A stretch of DNA of 64,000 nucleotides. Source: an uncultured Pelagibacteraceae bacterium. GTDB taxonomy: Bacteria; Pseudomonadota; Alphaproteobacteria; Pelagibacterales; Pelagibacteraceae. Shown one piece after another: positions 47,173 to 55,867 of this stretch. Under the pieces are notes generated by a model that was not told where the DNA came from, did not search any database, and saw nothing but the letters and a program-made list of their open reading frames with translations. The stretch spans positions 24,114 through 88,113 of the forward strand of contig CACJWG010000003.1 in assembly GCA_902597055.1 (NCBI GenBank), in the 5' to 3' direction. The first letter of the stretch is position 1; each line of letters starts with the position of its first letter. Both the position numbers and the translations under genes were made by a program.

Positions 47173-47907
47173 ATGGCAGCAAATCCAATGTACCAATTTA
47201 ATGTTTATAGAATTGGTCCAGAAATAAAAATAGGTGAAATAGATTTATCCTTTACTAATGCAAGTTTATTTATGGTCATAAGCTCATTAGCAATATTAAT
47301 AATATTTAATTTAGGTGCACAAAAGAAAAATATAATTCCAGATAAAATACAATTGCTCTCAGAACTTAGTTATACATTTGTGTCTAAAATGATAAGTGAT
47401 ACAGCTGGTACCAAAGCAAAACCATATTTTTCATTTATATTTTCACTTTTTATGTTTGTTCTTTTTTGTAACATGTTCGGTATGATCCCCTACTCTTTTA
47501 CAGTTACGAGCCACATAATTGTGACATTTGTTTTAGCAGCATTTATTTTTATTGGAGTGACAATTATTGGATTTATTAAACATGGATTTGGCTATTTAAA
47601 ACTTTTTGTACCAAGTGGAGTGCCAGCTGTCTTGTTACCATTAATAGTAGTTATAGAAATTATTTCTTACTTAAGTAGGCCCATCAGTTTATCTGTAAGA
47701 TTGTTTGCAAATATGATGGCGGGACATACAATGATGAAAGTATTCGGAGGCTTTGTAGTAAGTCTTGGAATTGTCGGTGGATGGCTTCCACTGAGTTTTT
47801 CAGTTGCATTAACAGGTTTGGAGATATTAGTTGCTTTTCTTCAAGCTTATGTTTTTGCAATTTTAACATGCATTTATTTAAATGATGCATTAAATTTACA
47901 CCATTAA
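47173..47907 (+). CDS. atpB: ATP synthase F0 subunit a
   Basis: Subunit a forms the proton half-channels next to the c-ring. The 244-residue protein has five or six membrane segments, the essential Arg in SRPISLSVRLFANMMAGH near 177, and a C-terminal segment ending YVFAILTCIYLNDALNLHH. Order and spacing in atpI-atpB-atpE-atpF'-atpF are those of alphaproteobacteria, where F0 is encoded apart from F1. Confidence 0.97.
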   Translation: MAANPMYQFNVYRIGPEIKIGEIDLSFTNASLFMVISSLAILIIFNLGAQKKNIIPDKIQLLSELSYTFVSKMISDTAGTKAKPYFSFIFSLFMFVLFCNMFGMIPYSFTVTSHIIVTFVLAAFIFIGVTIIGFIKHGFGYLKLFVPSGVPAVLLPLIVVIEIISYLSRPISLSVRLFANMMAGHTMMKVFGGFVVSLGIVGGWLPLSFSVALTGLEILVAFLQAYVFAILTCIYLNDALNLHH

Positions 47908-47911
47908 TCAT

Positions 47912-47918
47912 AAGGAGG
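47912..47918 (+). promoter_or_regulatory. Strong Shine-Dalgarno of atpE
   Basis: A perfect AAGGAGG lies 5 nt before the atpE ATG. Most genes in this window have weak or no Shine-Dalgarno, so this stands out. It suits the need for many c subunits per complex. Confidence 0.8.
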
Positions 47919-47923
47919 ATAAT

Positions 47924-48151
47924 ATGGAGTTAGAAGCAGCAAAAATGATTGGAGCAGGATTAGCGGCAATTGCTCTAGCAGGAGCAGGAGTAGGAATAGG
48001 TATTATTTTTGGTAACTATCTATCTGGCGCTATGAGAAATCCATCTGCAGCTCAAAAACAATTTCCAAATTTACTTTTAGGTTTCGCATTAGCTGAGGCC
48101 ACTGGGTTGTTCGGACTTGTTGTAGCTTTGATAATTTTATTTGCTTTTTAA
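47924..48151 (+). CDS. atpE: ATP synthase F0 subunit c
   Basis: The 75-residue proteolipid is a two-helix hairpin. Helix 1 is Ala/Gly-rich (LAAIALAGAGVGIGIIFG), the polar loop carries RNPSAAQKQ, and helix 2 holds the proton-binding E58 in ALAEATGLFGLVVAL. No sodium-site pattern is evident, so proton coupling is expected. It has the best ribosome-binding site in the window. Confidence 0.97.
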   Translation: MELEAAKMIGAGLAAIALAGAGVGIGIIFGNYLSGAMRNPSAAQKQFPNLLLGFALAEATGLFGLVVALIILFAF

Positions 48152-48157
48152 AGTATT

Positions 48158-48745
48158 GTGAAAAAAATTATTTTACTAAATATTTTTTATTTCTCATTCT
48201 GCACTGTTACAGTGAAAAGTGCAGAAAAAGGAGGAATGCCTCAATTGGATCCTGAATTTTGGGTATCGCAAATTTTTTGGTTAACCATAACTTTCGGTAC
48301 CCTTTTTTTAGTCCTTTCTAAATTTATCTTACCTAGAATAAGTAAAAACCTAGAACAGAGAAGATTGCAAATTTTAGAAAATATTGAGACAGCTGAAAAG
48401 CAAAGAGAACAAAGTGAAAAAAATCTCAAAGAATTTGATGAGATAATTTTGAAAAGTAAAAACAAAGCTAAAGAAGTAATGTTAGCTGCAAGAGAAAAGG
48501 TTGTCTCTGAAATAACCAAAAAAAAAATGAAACTTGATGAAGACTTACTTTCAGAAATTCAAAATGTTGAAAAAGAAATAATTGAGTTAAAATTATCTTC
48601 ACCAAAAAAGATAAACTCAATAGCTTCAAATATAACCAACGAAGTCATAAAAAGGTTAATTGGAACTGATGTAAATGAAAGCAGTGTTTCTGCTTTAGTT
48701 GAACAAGAACTTAAAAAATTGAGCAGGAGCACAAATGGAATTTGA
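48158..48745 (+). CDS. atpF': ATP synthase F0 subunit b' with N-terminal leader-like extension
   Basis: The 195-residue stator subunit has one membrane segment (FWLTITFGTLFLVLSKFIL) after the conserved PQLDPEFW, then a long charged coiled coil. Upstream lies a hydrophobic stretch ending in VKSA (about 1-21) that looks like a cleavable signal peptide; most b' proteins have no such hydrophobic leader. The start is GTG at 48158. It overlaps atpF by 11 bp. Assignment as b' rests on order (first of two b-type genes) and on the conserved opening. Confidence 0.9.
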   Translation: MKKIILLNIFYFSFCTVTVKSAEKGGMPQLDPEFWVSQIFWLTITFGTLFLVLSKFILPRISKNLEQRRLQILENIETAEKQREQSEKNLKEFDEIILKSKNKAKEVMLAAREKVVSEITKKKMKLDEDLLSEIQNVEKEIIELKLSSPKKINSIASNITNEVIKRLIGTDVNESSVSALVEQELKKLSRSTNGI

Positions 48746-49235
48746 CTCAACTTTTTGGGTAGCTATATCTTTTGTTATTTTTTTTGGAATTCTAATTTAT
48801 TTTAAGATCCCAAGAAAAATAAATGAGGCTTTAGACACAAAAATCTCTGAGATAAAAAATGAATTAGATGAAAGTGAAAAGTTAAGAATAGAAACAAAAA
48901 AATTATTAGAAGATTCTCAATCAAAATTAAGCTCAGCCGTGAAGGAAAGTAAAAAAATTATAGATCAAGCAAAAAGTGACTCTGAAAAAATGGTAAGTGA
49001 ATTAGAGCTTAAGTTTGAGAACTCAGCTAAAATTAAAAAAGAACTATCTTTAAGCAAAATTAAACAAATGAAGGATGAAGCAGTTAGAGAAATTAAAAAT
49101 ACATCAGTTGATGTTGCATTCTCTGCTTCAGAAAATTTAATTAAAAATTCAATTGAAAAATCAAAGCTAGACAATTTATTTCAAAAAAATTTAGAAGATG
49201 CTAAAGATGCTTTGAAAAAAGCTGGCTCAAATTAA
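48735..49235 (+). CDS. atpF: ATP synthase F0 subunit b
   Basis: The 166-residue peripheral-stalk subunit has a short N-terminal membrane segment (FWVAISFVIFFGILIYFKIP), then a Lys/Glu-rich coiled coil (about 30-150) that contacts F1 delta. It is the last F0 gene; crtI starts 43 bp downstream on the same strand, so read-through into the carotenoid operon is possible. Confidence 0.94.
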   Translation: MEFDSTFWVAISFVIFFGILIYFKIPRKINEALDTKISEIKNELDESEKLRIETKKLLEDSQSKLSSAVKESKKIIDQAKSDSEKMVSELELKFENSAKIKKELSLSKIKQMKDEAVREIKNTSVDVAFSASENLIKNSIEKSKLDNLFQKNLEDAKDALKKAGSN

Positions 49236-49278
49236 AATAAATTCTTACATTTTTAGAAAAAAAATATAAATTATTGTT

Positions 49279-50736
49279 ATGAAATCCATAGTCATAGGTT
49301 CAGGTTTTGGTGGTATATCTGCAGCTCTTAGACTGAGAGCAAAAGGCCACGAGGTGACCTTAATTGAAAAACAAAATGATTTAGGTGGTAGAGCAAGAAT
49401 TTTTAGAAAGAATGGGTTTTCATTTGATGCTGGACCGACAGTAATTACAGCACCTTATCTGATATATGAGTTGTTCGAACTATTTGGAAAAGATCCAAAA
49501 GACTATTTAAACATAAAGCCTTTAGATATTTGGTATCAATTCGTTTTTGAAGATGGCACAAAATTCAATTACTCAGGAAATGAAGAAGAGATGGAAAAGC
49601 AAATATCTGCAATTTCTCCAGATGATTTAAAAGGTTATATCAAATTAGTAAATTTCACTAAAAAAATTTTTGAAAAGGGGTATTTAGAACTTTCAGATGT
49701 TCCCTTTACGAAACCTTTTTTTATGATGAAACAAATTCCATCTTTATTAAAGTTAAAAAGTTATAAATCTGTTTATTCTCTTGTGTCATCATATGTTAAA
49801 CACGAAAAACTAAGAAGAATTCTTAGCATGCATCCTCTTCTTGTGGGTGGTAATCCTTTCACTACAACTTCAATTTATGGCTTAATACTATATTTAGAAA
49901 AGAAATGGGGAATTCATTACTCGATGGGGGGAACCGGAAATATAATTAAGGGTCTTGAAACGTTAATGAATGAGGAAAATATAAAAATAAAAAAAGGCTT
50001 TGAGGTAAACAAAATTATTTCAAATGGAAAAACAATTAAAGGTATTCGATTAGAAAACGGTGATGAAATTTCTGCAAATAATGTGGTTTGTAATGCTGAT
50101 CCACCCGATGTCTATGAGAGATTATTAAATAAAAAAGACCTGAATTTCTTTTTCAACTTTAAAAGAAAAAGAATGGATTATTCAATGGGTTTATTTGTTT
50201 ATTACTTTGGAACTAAAAAAGTTTATAAGGATGTTGCCCACCACACAATTAAGTTTGGTAACAAATACAAAGAACATTTGGATGATATTTTTGATAAAAA
50301 GAAACTTAACGATGATATTAGCTATTATCTGCATCGACCTACAGCAACAGATAATTCGATGGCACCAGATGGATGCGATTGTTTCTATGTTCTAGTCCCA
50401 GTTCCTAATAATCAATCAAATATAAATTGGTCAGTAAGTGGTGAAAAAATTAAGAATTTAGTAATTGATAAAATGGAAAAGGATTTACTTCCAAAATTAA
50501 GAGAAAACATAATAGAAGATTTCTACTTAACACCCGACTACTTTGAAAAAGATCTTAACACAAAATTTGGATCAGGTTTTTCAATTCAACCAAAATTTAC
50601 ACAATCTGCTTATTTTAGATTTCACAATAAGTCTGAAATTTATGATGGATTATATTTTGTCGGTGCTGGAACACATCCTGGTGCTGGTGTGCCTGGAGTT
50701 TTATCATCAGCAAAAGTTTTAGATAAAATTCTTTAA
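49279..50736 (+). CDS. crtI: Phytoene desaturase
   Basis: CrtI converts phytoene to lycopene. The 485-residue flavoprotein has the FAD motif IGSGFGGISAALRLRAKGHE, followed by LGGRARIFRKNGFSFDAGP, and the C-terminal carotenoid-desaturase signature YFVGAGTHPGAGVPGVLSSA. Length is standard. It heads crtI-crtB-crtY-blh, whose genes overlap by 1-14 bp. The end product is retinal, the chromophore of a rhodopsin not encoded in this window. Confidence 0.96.
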   Translation: MKSIVIGSGFGGISAALRLRAKGHEVTLIEKQNDLGGRARIFRKNGFSFDAGPTVITAPYLIYELFELFGKDPKDYLNIKPLDIWYQFVFEDGTKFNYSGNEEEMEKQISAISPDDLKGYIKLVNFTKKIFEKGYLELSDVPFTKPFFMMKQIPSLLKLKSYKSVYSLVSSYVKHEKLRRILSMHPLLVGGNPFTTTSIYGLILYLEKKWGIHYSMGGTGNIIKGLETLMNEENIKIKKGFEVNKIISNGKTIKGIRLENGDEISANNVVCNADPPDVYERLLNKKDLNFFFNFKRKRMDYSMGLFVYYFGTKKVYKDVAHHTIKFGNKYKEHLDDIFDKKKLNDDISYYLHRPTATDNSMAPDGCDCFYVLVPVPNNQSNINWSVSGEKIKNLVIDKMEKDLLPKLRENIIEDFYLTPDYFEKDLNTKFGSGFSIQPKFTQSAYFRFHNKSEIYDGLYFVGAGTHPGAGVPGVLSSAKVLDKIL

Positions 50737-51584
50737 TGGCGAATAATCTTTTATCAATTCATGCAAAGTCTTTTAGCTGGGCTGGATTTTTCTTGCCTAG
50801 CAATGTTTATAAAAATGGATCTGACCTATATGATTTTTGTAGAATATTAGACGATATTGCTGATGAAGAAATATCTTTAGAGATTAAAAAGAAAAAATTC
50901 CTTAACTATAAAAATGACTTTATTAACCACAACTTTGAAAACGATAGTATAAAAAAGATACATGGCATAATTAAAAACTTCGATGTATCAGAAAAAATTG
51001 TTCTCGATCTTTTTGATGGCATTGAGTCTGATTTAAAAGAAAAAATAGAATTAAAATCTAAAAGAGAGCTGTTGGTATATTCTTATAGAGTGGCTGGAAC
51101 AGTAGGTTTGATGATGGCAAAAATTCTTAAAGTAAAATCTAAAACAGCTTTGAAATCTGCAATTGATCTAGGGATAGCGATGCAGCTTACTAATATTTCT
51201 AGAGATGTAATAGAAGATAGAAAAAAAAACAGAGAATATATTAAGCATGATCTTTTAAATATTAAAAATACAATCACTACTGCAGATTTGTTTTATGATA
51301 GTTGTTTTAATTCAATCAGAGAAATTCCAATTAGGTGCCGTTTTGCTATATTAGTCGCTCGCAGAGTTTATAGAGAGATTGGTTATAAAATCATTAAAAA
51401 AGGAAACATTGAGGAATATAATCGATCTGGAAAAGTTTATGTTACTAAAACTGGCAAAATCATTCAAACTATTTTAAGTATTTTTGATTTTTTTAGATTA
51501 TTATTTATTAAATCAGATAATTATTACAGAAATGAAGAGCATAATGAAATTGGCTTAGAAATTAATATAGATGAAAGAATTTGA
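50736..51584 (+). CDS. crtB: Phytoene synthase
   Basis: CrtB joins two geranylgeranyl diphosphates to phytoene. The 282-residue protein has both Asp-rich metal-binding motifs: DFCRILDDIADEE near residue 30-42 and LTNISRDVIEDRKKNREYI near 152-170. SFSWAGFFLP marks the N-terminus. Its start overlaps the crtI stop by 1 bp, and it overlaps crtY by 14 bp. Confidence 0.96.
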   Translation: MANNLLSIHAKSFSWAGFFLPSNVYKNGSDLYDFCRILDDIADEEISLEIKKKKFLNYKNDFINHNFENDSIKKIHGIIKNFDVSEKIVLDLFDGIESDLKEKIELKSKRELLVYSYRVAGTVGLMMAKILKVKSKTALKSAIDLGIAMQLTNISRDVIEDRKKNREYIKHDLLNIKNTITTADLFYDSCFNSIREIPIRCRFAILVARRVYREIGYKIIKKGNIEEYNRSGKVYVTKTGKIIQTILSIFDFFRLLFIKSDNYYRNEEHNEIGLEINIDERI

Positions 51585-52629
51585 TTATACAATTATTGGT
51601 GGCGGTTGCGCTGGCCTCTCCTTAGCTTACGAGCTTGAAATTAATAACAAGTTAAGTGATAAAACCTTAGCTATTATTGAGCCAAGAACTGAATACCAGA
51701 GAGATAAAACATGGTCTTTTTGGAAAACATTTCCACATAATTTTGAAGATTGTGTGATTAAAAGTTGGGATTCTTTTTCAATTAATATTCCCAATAAATC
51801 AAAACAGATTGAATGTGAAGATCTACCTTATCAATCTATTGATAGTGGTCTATTTTACAAAAAAACTTTGAACAGACTTAAAGCAAATAAAAATATTCAC
51901 TTCTTCAGAAATAAGGAGGATGTAAATACAGAAAATTCATACATATTTAATAGTGTTCCTAAAATAAATTCAAATGAAAATGATCTTTGGCAACATTTTG
52001 GAGGTTATGAAATTGAAACGGATAAGAATATATTTGATGATACTATAATTAATTTAATGGATTTTGATTGTGACCAAAAAGATAGCGTTCATTTTTTTTA
52101 CACTCTTCCGTTTTCCAAAAATAAAGCTTTAATTGAAACAACTTGGTTATCAAATATGAAAGATCCTGCAGAAAAAGACTATGATTTTCAGATTAAAGAA
52201 TATATTGAAAATATTCTTAAGATTCAAAATTACAAAATTATTTATAAAGAAAAAGGACAGATTCCATTATTTTATCCATCAAATTTAAACGGTGAAAAAA
52301 AAATTAATATCGGAACAGCAGGTAAAATGACAAGGTTAAGTACTGGATATACTTTTTTGAATATTCAAGAACATTGTAGATATATTGTTAAAAATTTAGA
52401 CAGTTTAAAAACTTACAATATCGGAAAAAAATATGAAATTCTTGATAAAATATTTTTAAAAGTATTGAAAAAGAATGCTCAAAGAATGCCAAATATTTTT
52501 TTTGAAATCTTTAATTCTAGCTCGGAAACAAGTATAAAATTTCTCTCAAATAAAAGTAATATTTTTCAAGACTTATCAATAATATCAAAAATGCCAAAGT
52601 GGCCTTTTATAAAGGCTTTATTCAATTAA
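51571..52629 (+). CDS. crtY: Lycopene beta-cyclase
   Basis: CrtY closes both ends of lycopene to give beta-carotene. The 352-residue protein has the dinucleotide motif YTIIGGGCAGLSLAYELE, the family segment QRDKTWSFWKTFPHNFE, and AGKMTRLSTGYTFLNIQEH in the C-terminal half. CrtY-type cyclases of proteobacteria are of this length or slightly longer. The stop shares one base with the blh ATG. Confidence 0.94.
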   Translation: MKEFDYTIIGGGCAGLSLAYELEINNKLSDKTLAIIEPRTEYQRDKTWSFWKTFPHNFEDCVIKSWDSFSINIPNKSKQIECEDLPYQSIDSGLFYKKTLNRLKANKNIHFFRNKEDVNTENSYIFNSVPKINSNENDLWQHFGGYEIETDKNIFDDTIINLMDFDCDQKDSVHFFYTLPFSKNKALIETTWLSNMKDPAEKDYDFQIKEYIENILKIQNYKIIYKEKGQIPLFYPSNLNGEKKINIGTAGKMTRLSTGYTFLNIQEHCRYIVKNLDSLKTYNIGKKYEILDKIFLKVLKKNAQRMPNIFFEIFNSSSETSIKFLSNKSNIFQDLSIISKMPKWPFIKALFN

Positions 52630-53543
52630 TGGATTTATATAAAATAAATAAAAAATATTCGTTTTTTTTACTTCTATTCAATATTATCTTTTTAATTTCA
52701 ATTTCAAAATATTTTGAAAATAAGCAAATAGAATTTCAATATCAAACTATCATCTGTTTCTTTTTAATATCTATCATAGGTGTTTCTCATGGAGCTCTTG
52801 ATCACCTAAAAGGTTATAAATTAATGAAAATCTATAAAGTGGAAAATAAGTCATACTTTTACTTAACTTATATAGCTGTCTCGTTGATAGTAATTTTTAC
52901 TTGGATGATAGTTCCAGAAATTGTTTTAATAATTTTTTTAATGGTTGCTTCATACCATTTTGGTAAAGAGGATAGTTGCGTAGAACAAAACACAAAAAGT
53001 TTGGTTTACGATTTTCTATATTTATTTAAAGGAAGTGTAATCATTTTTGCACCCCTTCTATTTCATAATGAAAAAACAAATGAAATTTTTCAAATCTTGA
53101 ACTTAGACTTGGGTTTTTTGACCAGTAAATTTTTAATATTAATGATATTTGTAAGTTTTATCGCAAACATTATTATAACAGTTCAATCGAACAACGGTGG
53201 ATTCTTAATTGCAGATTGGACAAATATAATATTGCTTAATGTTTTCCTTTCTCCATTAATCGCTTTCACAATTTATTTTTGTTTTTTACACTCTGTAAGA
53301 CATTCTCTTTCTCTAATATACGAAATTGATAATAATGATTTTAAAGTTGGTTTTTATAAGTTTATAAGAAAAGCGTTACCGCTTACATTAATGACTTTAT
53401 TACTATTTATAATAAGTCTTTATTTTTTAGCTAATTATTATGTTTTTGATGATGCAATTTTAAAAGTAATATTTATAGGTTTGGCGTCTTTAACCTTTCC
53501 GCATATATTATTAGAGTATCTTGTAGAAAAAAATGAAAAATAA
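52629..53543 (+). CDS. blh: Beta-carotene 15,15'-dioxygenase, Brp/Blh family
   Basis: Blh cleaves beta-carotene to two retinals. I take ATG 52629 (304 residues), which overlaps the crtY stop as TAATG; a GTG 30 bp upstream is less likely. The protein has eight or more membrane segments and conserved iron-ligand His in GVSHGALDHLKGYK, SYHFGKED and the late CFLHSVRHSLSL. Together with crtIBY this completes retinal synthesis for rhodopsin-based light harvesting. It overlaps ispH by 11 bp. Confidence 0.94.
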   Translation: MDLYKINKKYSFFLLLFNIIFLISISKYFENKQIEFQYQTIICFFLISIIGVSHGALDHLKGYKLMKIYKVENKSYFYLTYIAVSLIVIFTWMIVPEIVLIIFLMVASYHFGKEDSCVEQNTKSLVYDFLYLFKGSVIIFAPLLFHNEKTNEIFQILNLDLGFLTSKFLILMIFVSFIANIIITVQSNNGGFLIADWTNIILLNVFLSPLIAFTIYFCFLHSVRHSLSLIYEIDNNDFKVGFYKFIRKALPLTLMTLLLFIISLYFLANYYVFDDAILKVIFIGLASLTFPHILLEYLVEKNEK

Positions 53544-54477
53544 AGATTTAAAAATATATTTAGCTGCTCCTAGAGGATTTTGTGCTGGAGTTGATAGAGC
53601 AATAGAAATTGTTAAAAAAAGTATAAATAAATTTGGGTCACCAGTTTATGTACGACATGAGATAGTTCACAATAAGCATGTAGTAGAAAATTTAAAAAAA
53701 ATTGGTGCAATATTTGTAGAAGAACTTAGTGAAATTAAAGACAAAACTAGACCAGTAATTTTTTCAGCTCATGGAGTGCCAAAAAAAGTTCCAAAAGAAG
53801 CTCAAGACTTAAAAATGGAATATATAGATGCTACTTGTCCTTTGGTTTCTAAAGTGCATAGAGAGGCTGAAAATTTAAATAAAGCGGGTTTTCATATCTT
53901 TTTAATTGGTCACGAAAATCATCCTGAAGTAATTGGCACTATGGGTCAAATTCCAGAGGGGTCAATAGAATTAGTTGAAACAATTAATGATGTTGAGGAT
54001 ATTGATATTCCATCAAATAAAAAATTAGCTTTTGTAACTCAAACAACTCTTTCTGTTGATGATACAAAAGATATAATTGATGCTTTAAAAAAAAAATTTC
54101 CACAAATTAAAGAACCAAATAAAGAAGATATTTGTTATGCCACGACTAATAGACAGGCAGCTGTCAAAAAGATTGCTTCAAAATGTGATATGTTTTTTGT
54201 TATTGGAAGTAGGAATTCTTCTAATTCAAAAAGACTCGTGGAGGTAGCGGATAAGGCAGGTTGTAGTTATTCAGAATTAATACATTCTGAAAGTTCAGTT
54301 CCATTAGAAAAAATTTCTAAGTGTAATAGTATAGGTATTTCATCAGGTGCATCAGCACCTGAAATTTTAGTTCAGAATTTTATAGAAAAAATTAAAGAAA
54401 ATTTTAATGTTGAAATTCAAGAAGTCGAAATAGTAAAAGAAAATGTAACTTTTAAAGTTCCAGGAAAACTCAATTAA
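53533..54477 (+). CDS. ispH: 4-hydroxy-3-methylbut-2-enyl diphosphate reductase
   Basis: IspH is the last MEP-pathway enzyme and makes IPP and DMAPP with a 4Fe-4S cluster. The 314-residue protein has the three cluster Cys in AAPRGFCAGVDRAIEI, IDATCPLVSKVH and EDICYATTNRQ, plus the substrate-binding HENHPEVIGTMGQ and TQTTLSVDDT. Overlap with blh suggests isoprenoid supply is co-expressed with carotenoid synthesis. It shares 1 bp with thrB. Confidence 0.97.
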   Translation: MKNKDLKIYLAAPRGFCAGVDRAIEIVKKSINKFGSPVYVRHEIVHNKHVVENLKKIGAIFVEELSEIKDKTRPVIFSAHGVPKKVPKEAQDLKMEYIDATCPLVSKVHREAENLNKAGFHIFLIGHENHPEVIGTMGQIPEGSIELVETINDVEDIDIPSNKKLAFVTQTTLSVDDTKDIIDALKKKFPQIKEPNKEDICYATTNRQAAVKKIASKCDMFFVIGSRNSSNSKRLVEVADKAGCSYSELIHSESSVPLEKISKCNSIGISSGASAPEILVQNFIEKIKENFNVEIQEVEIVKENVTFKVPGKLN

Positions 54478-55448
54478 TGGCTGTATTTACAAAGTTAAAT
54501 CAAGCTGACATTTCTTATGTCCAAAATATTTTTGGATTTAAAAAAATCAAAAGCTTTAAGGGTATTAAAAAAGGAATAGAGAATACAAACTATATTATTA
54601 ATACGAAGAATAAAAAATACGTTTTAACGATTTTTGAAAGTAGAGTTAATAATAAGGATTTGCCTTACTTTATGAAGTTGATGGATGCACTTTCAAAAAA
54701 AGGGATTAAATGCCCGTCTCCAATTAAAAATAAATATGGAAAATATGTATTTAACCTAAAAAGAAAAAAGGCTTGTCTAGTTTCCTTTTTAGAAGGCAAT
54801 GATAAAAAAAAACTTTTAGAAAAAGATTTATTAGTCATTGGTAAAAAAATTGGTTTAATGCATAAAAAATTAACAAAAATAAAACTAAAAAGAAAAAACA
54901 GCTTTTCACCTCTTAAGATAAATGGTCTTATAAATAAAATTAACTTTAAAAATTCGAAATTACCTAAAAATCTTAAAGATGAAATGAATCAAAGTTTTCG
55001 TGATATCAACAAAAATTGGCCAAAAAAAATACCAAGTAGTGTAATTCATGGGGACTTATTCATTGACAATATTTTTTTTCACAAAGGAAAATTTGGGGGA
55101 TTTATTGATTTTTATTTTTCAGCTTATGATTTTCAAGCTTATGAACTTGCAATTTGTATAAATTCACTTTGTTTTAATAAAAACAAAAATAAATTTAAAT
55201 TTGATAGAAAGAAAGCATCTGGTCTTTTCAAAGGTTATGAAAGTATTAGAAAACTTAAACCAGAAGAAAAAAAGAGTGTGAAAATTCTTTGTAAAGGATC
55301 TGCTTTAAGATATCTGGCTACTAGGGCTTATGATTACATAAACACTCCTAAAAATATTTTAATTAAAAAAAAGGATCCCTCAGAATATATTCAAAAACTT
55401 AGATTTCATAACTCCATAGAAAGATTCGAGGAATATTTAAATGATTAA
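54477..55448 (+). CDS. thrB: Homoserine kinase, ThrB type II
   Basis: The enzyme phosphorylates homoserine for threonine synthesis. The 323-residue protein belongs to the aminoglycoside-phosphotransferase-fold homoserine kinases: an N-terminal GIENTNYIINTKNKKYVLTI lobe, catalytic loop VIHGDLFIDNIFFHKG and metal-binding GGFIDFYFSAYDF. ispH-thrB-rnhA is a recurring alphaproteobacterial order. thrC, the next step, lies 2.2 kb away on the other strand. Confidence 0.93.
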   Translation: MAVFTKLNQADISYVQNIFGFKKIKSFKGIKKGIENTNYIINTKNKKYVLTIFESRVNNKDLPYFMKLMDALSKKGIKCPSPIKNKYGKYVFNLKRKKACLVSFLEGNDKKKLLEKDLLVIGKKIGLMHKKLTKIKLKRKNSFSPLKINGLINKINFKNSKLPKNLKDEMNQSFRDINKNWPKKIPSSVIHGDLFIDNIFFHKGKFGGFIDFYFSAYDFQAYELAICINSLCFNKNKNKFKFDRKKASGLFKGYESIRKLKPEEKKSVKILCKGSALRYLATRAYDYINTPKNILIKKKDPSEYIQKLRFHNSIERFEEYLND

Positions 55449-55863
55449 AATTTATACTGATGGATCCTGTTTAGAAAATCCTGGAAATGGTGGGTGGGCA
55501 GCAATTATTATTAACAATGGACAAAAAACTAAGATTAAAGGAAGTAAAAAGAATACTACAAATAACCAAATGGAGCTGCTTGCTCCTATTGAGGCTCTAA
55601 AAAAAATTCCTAAAGGAAGTAAGGTCCAGATTTTTACAGACTCTAAATATGTTAAGTCAGGAATAACAGAGTGGATTCACAAGTGGAAAAAAAATGGATG
55701 GAAAACTGCAAATAAACAAGAAGTTAAAAATAAAGATCTTTGGACAGAACTCGATATTTTAGCGAACGAATTTGAAATAAATTGGAATTGGGTAAGAGCA
55801 CACTCTAATGACGAGTTAAACAATGAGGTAGATTTAATTGCCAGAAAAGCAGCTAATTTATAA
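55441..55863 (+). CDS. rnhA: Ribonuclease HI
   Basis: RNase HI degrades RNA in RNA/DNA hybrids. The 140-residue protein has the catalytic acidic residues in IYTDGSCLENPGNGGW, NQMELLAPIEAL and IFTDSKYVKSGI, plus the basic handle region WIHKWKKNGWKTANKQE and VRAHSNDELNNEVDLIAR. It overlaps thrB by 8 bp. With rnhB also here, both RNase H types are present. Confidence 0.96.
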   Translation: MIKIYTDGSCLENPGNGGWAAIIINNGQKTKIKGSKKNTTNNQMELLAPIEALKKIPKGSKVQIFTDSKYVKSGITEWIHKWKKNGWKTANKQEVKNKDLWTELDILANEFEINWNWVRAHSNDELNNEVDLIARKAANL

Positions 55864-55867
55864 AATT

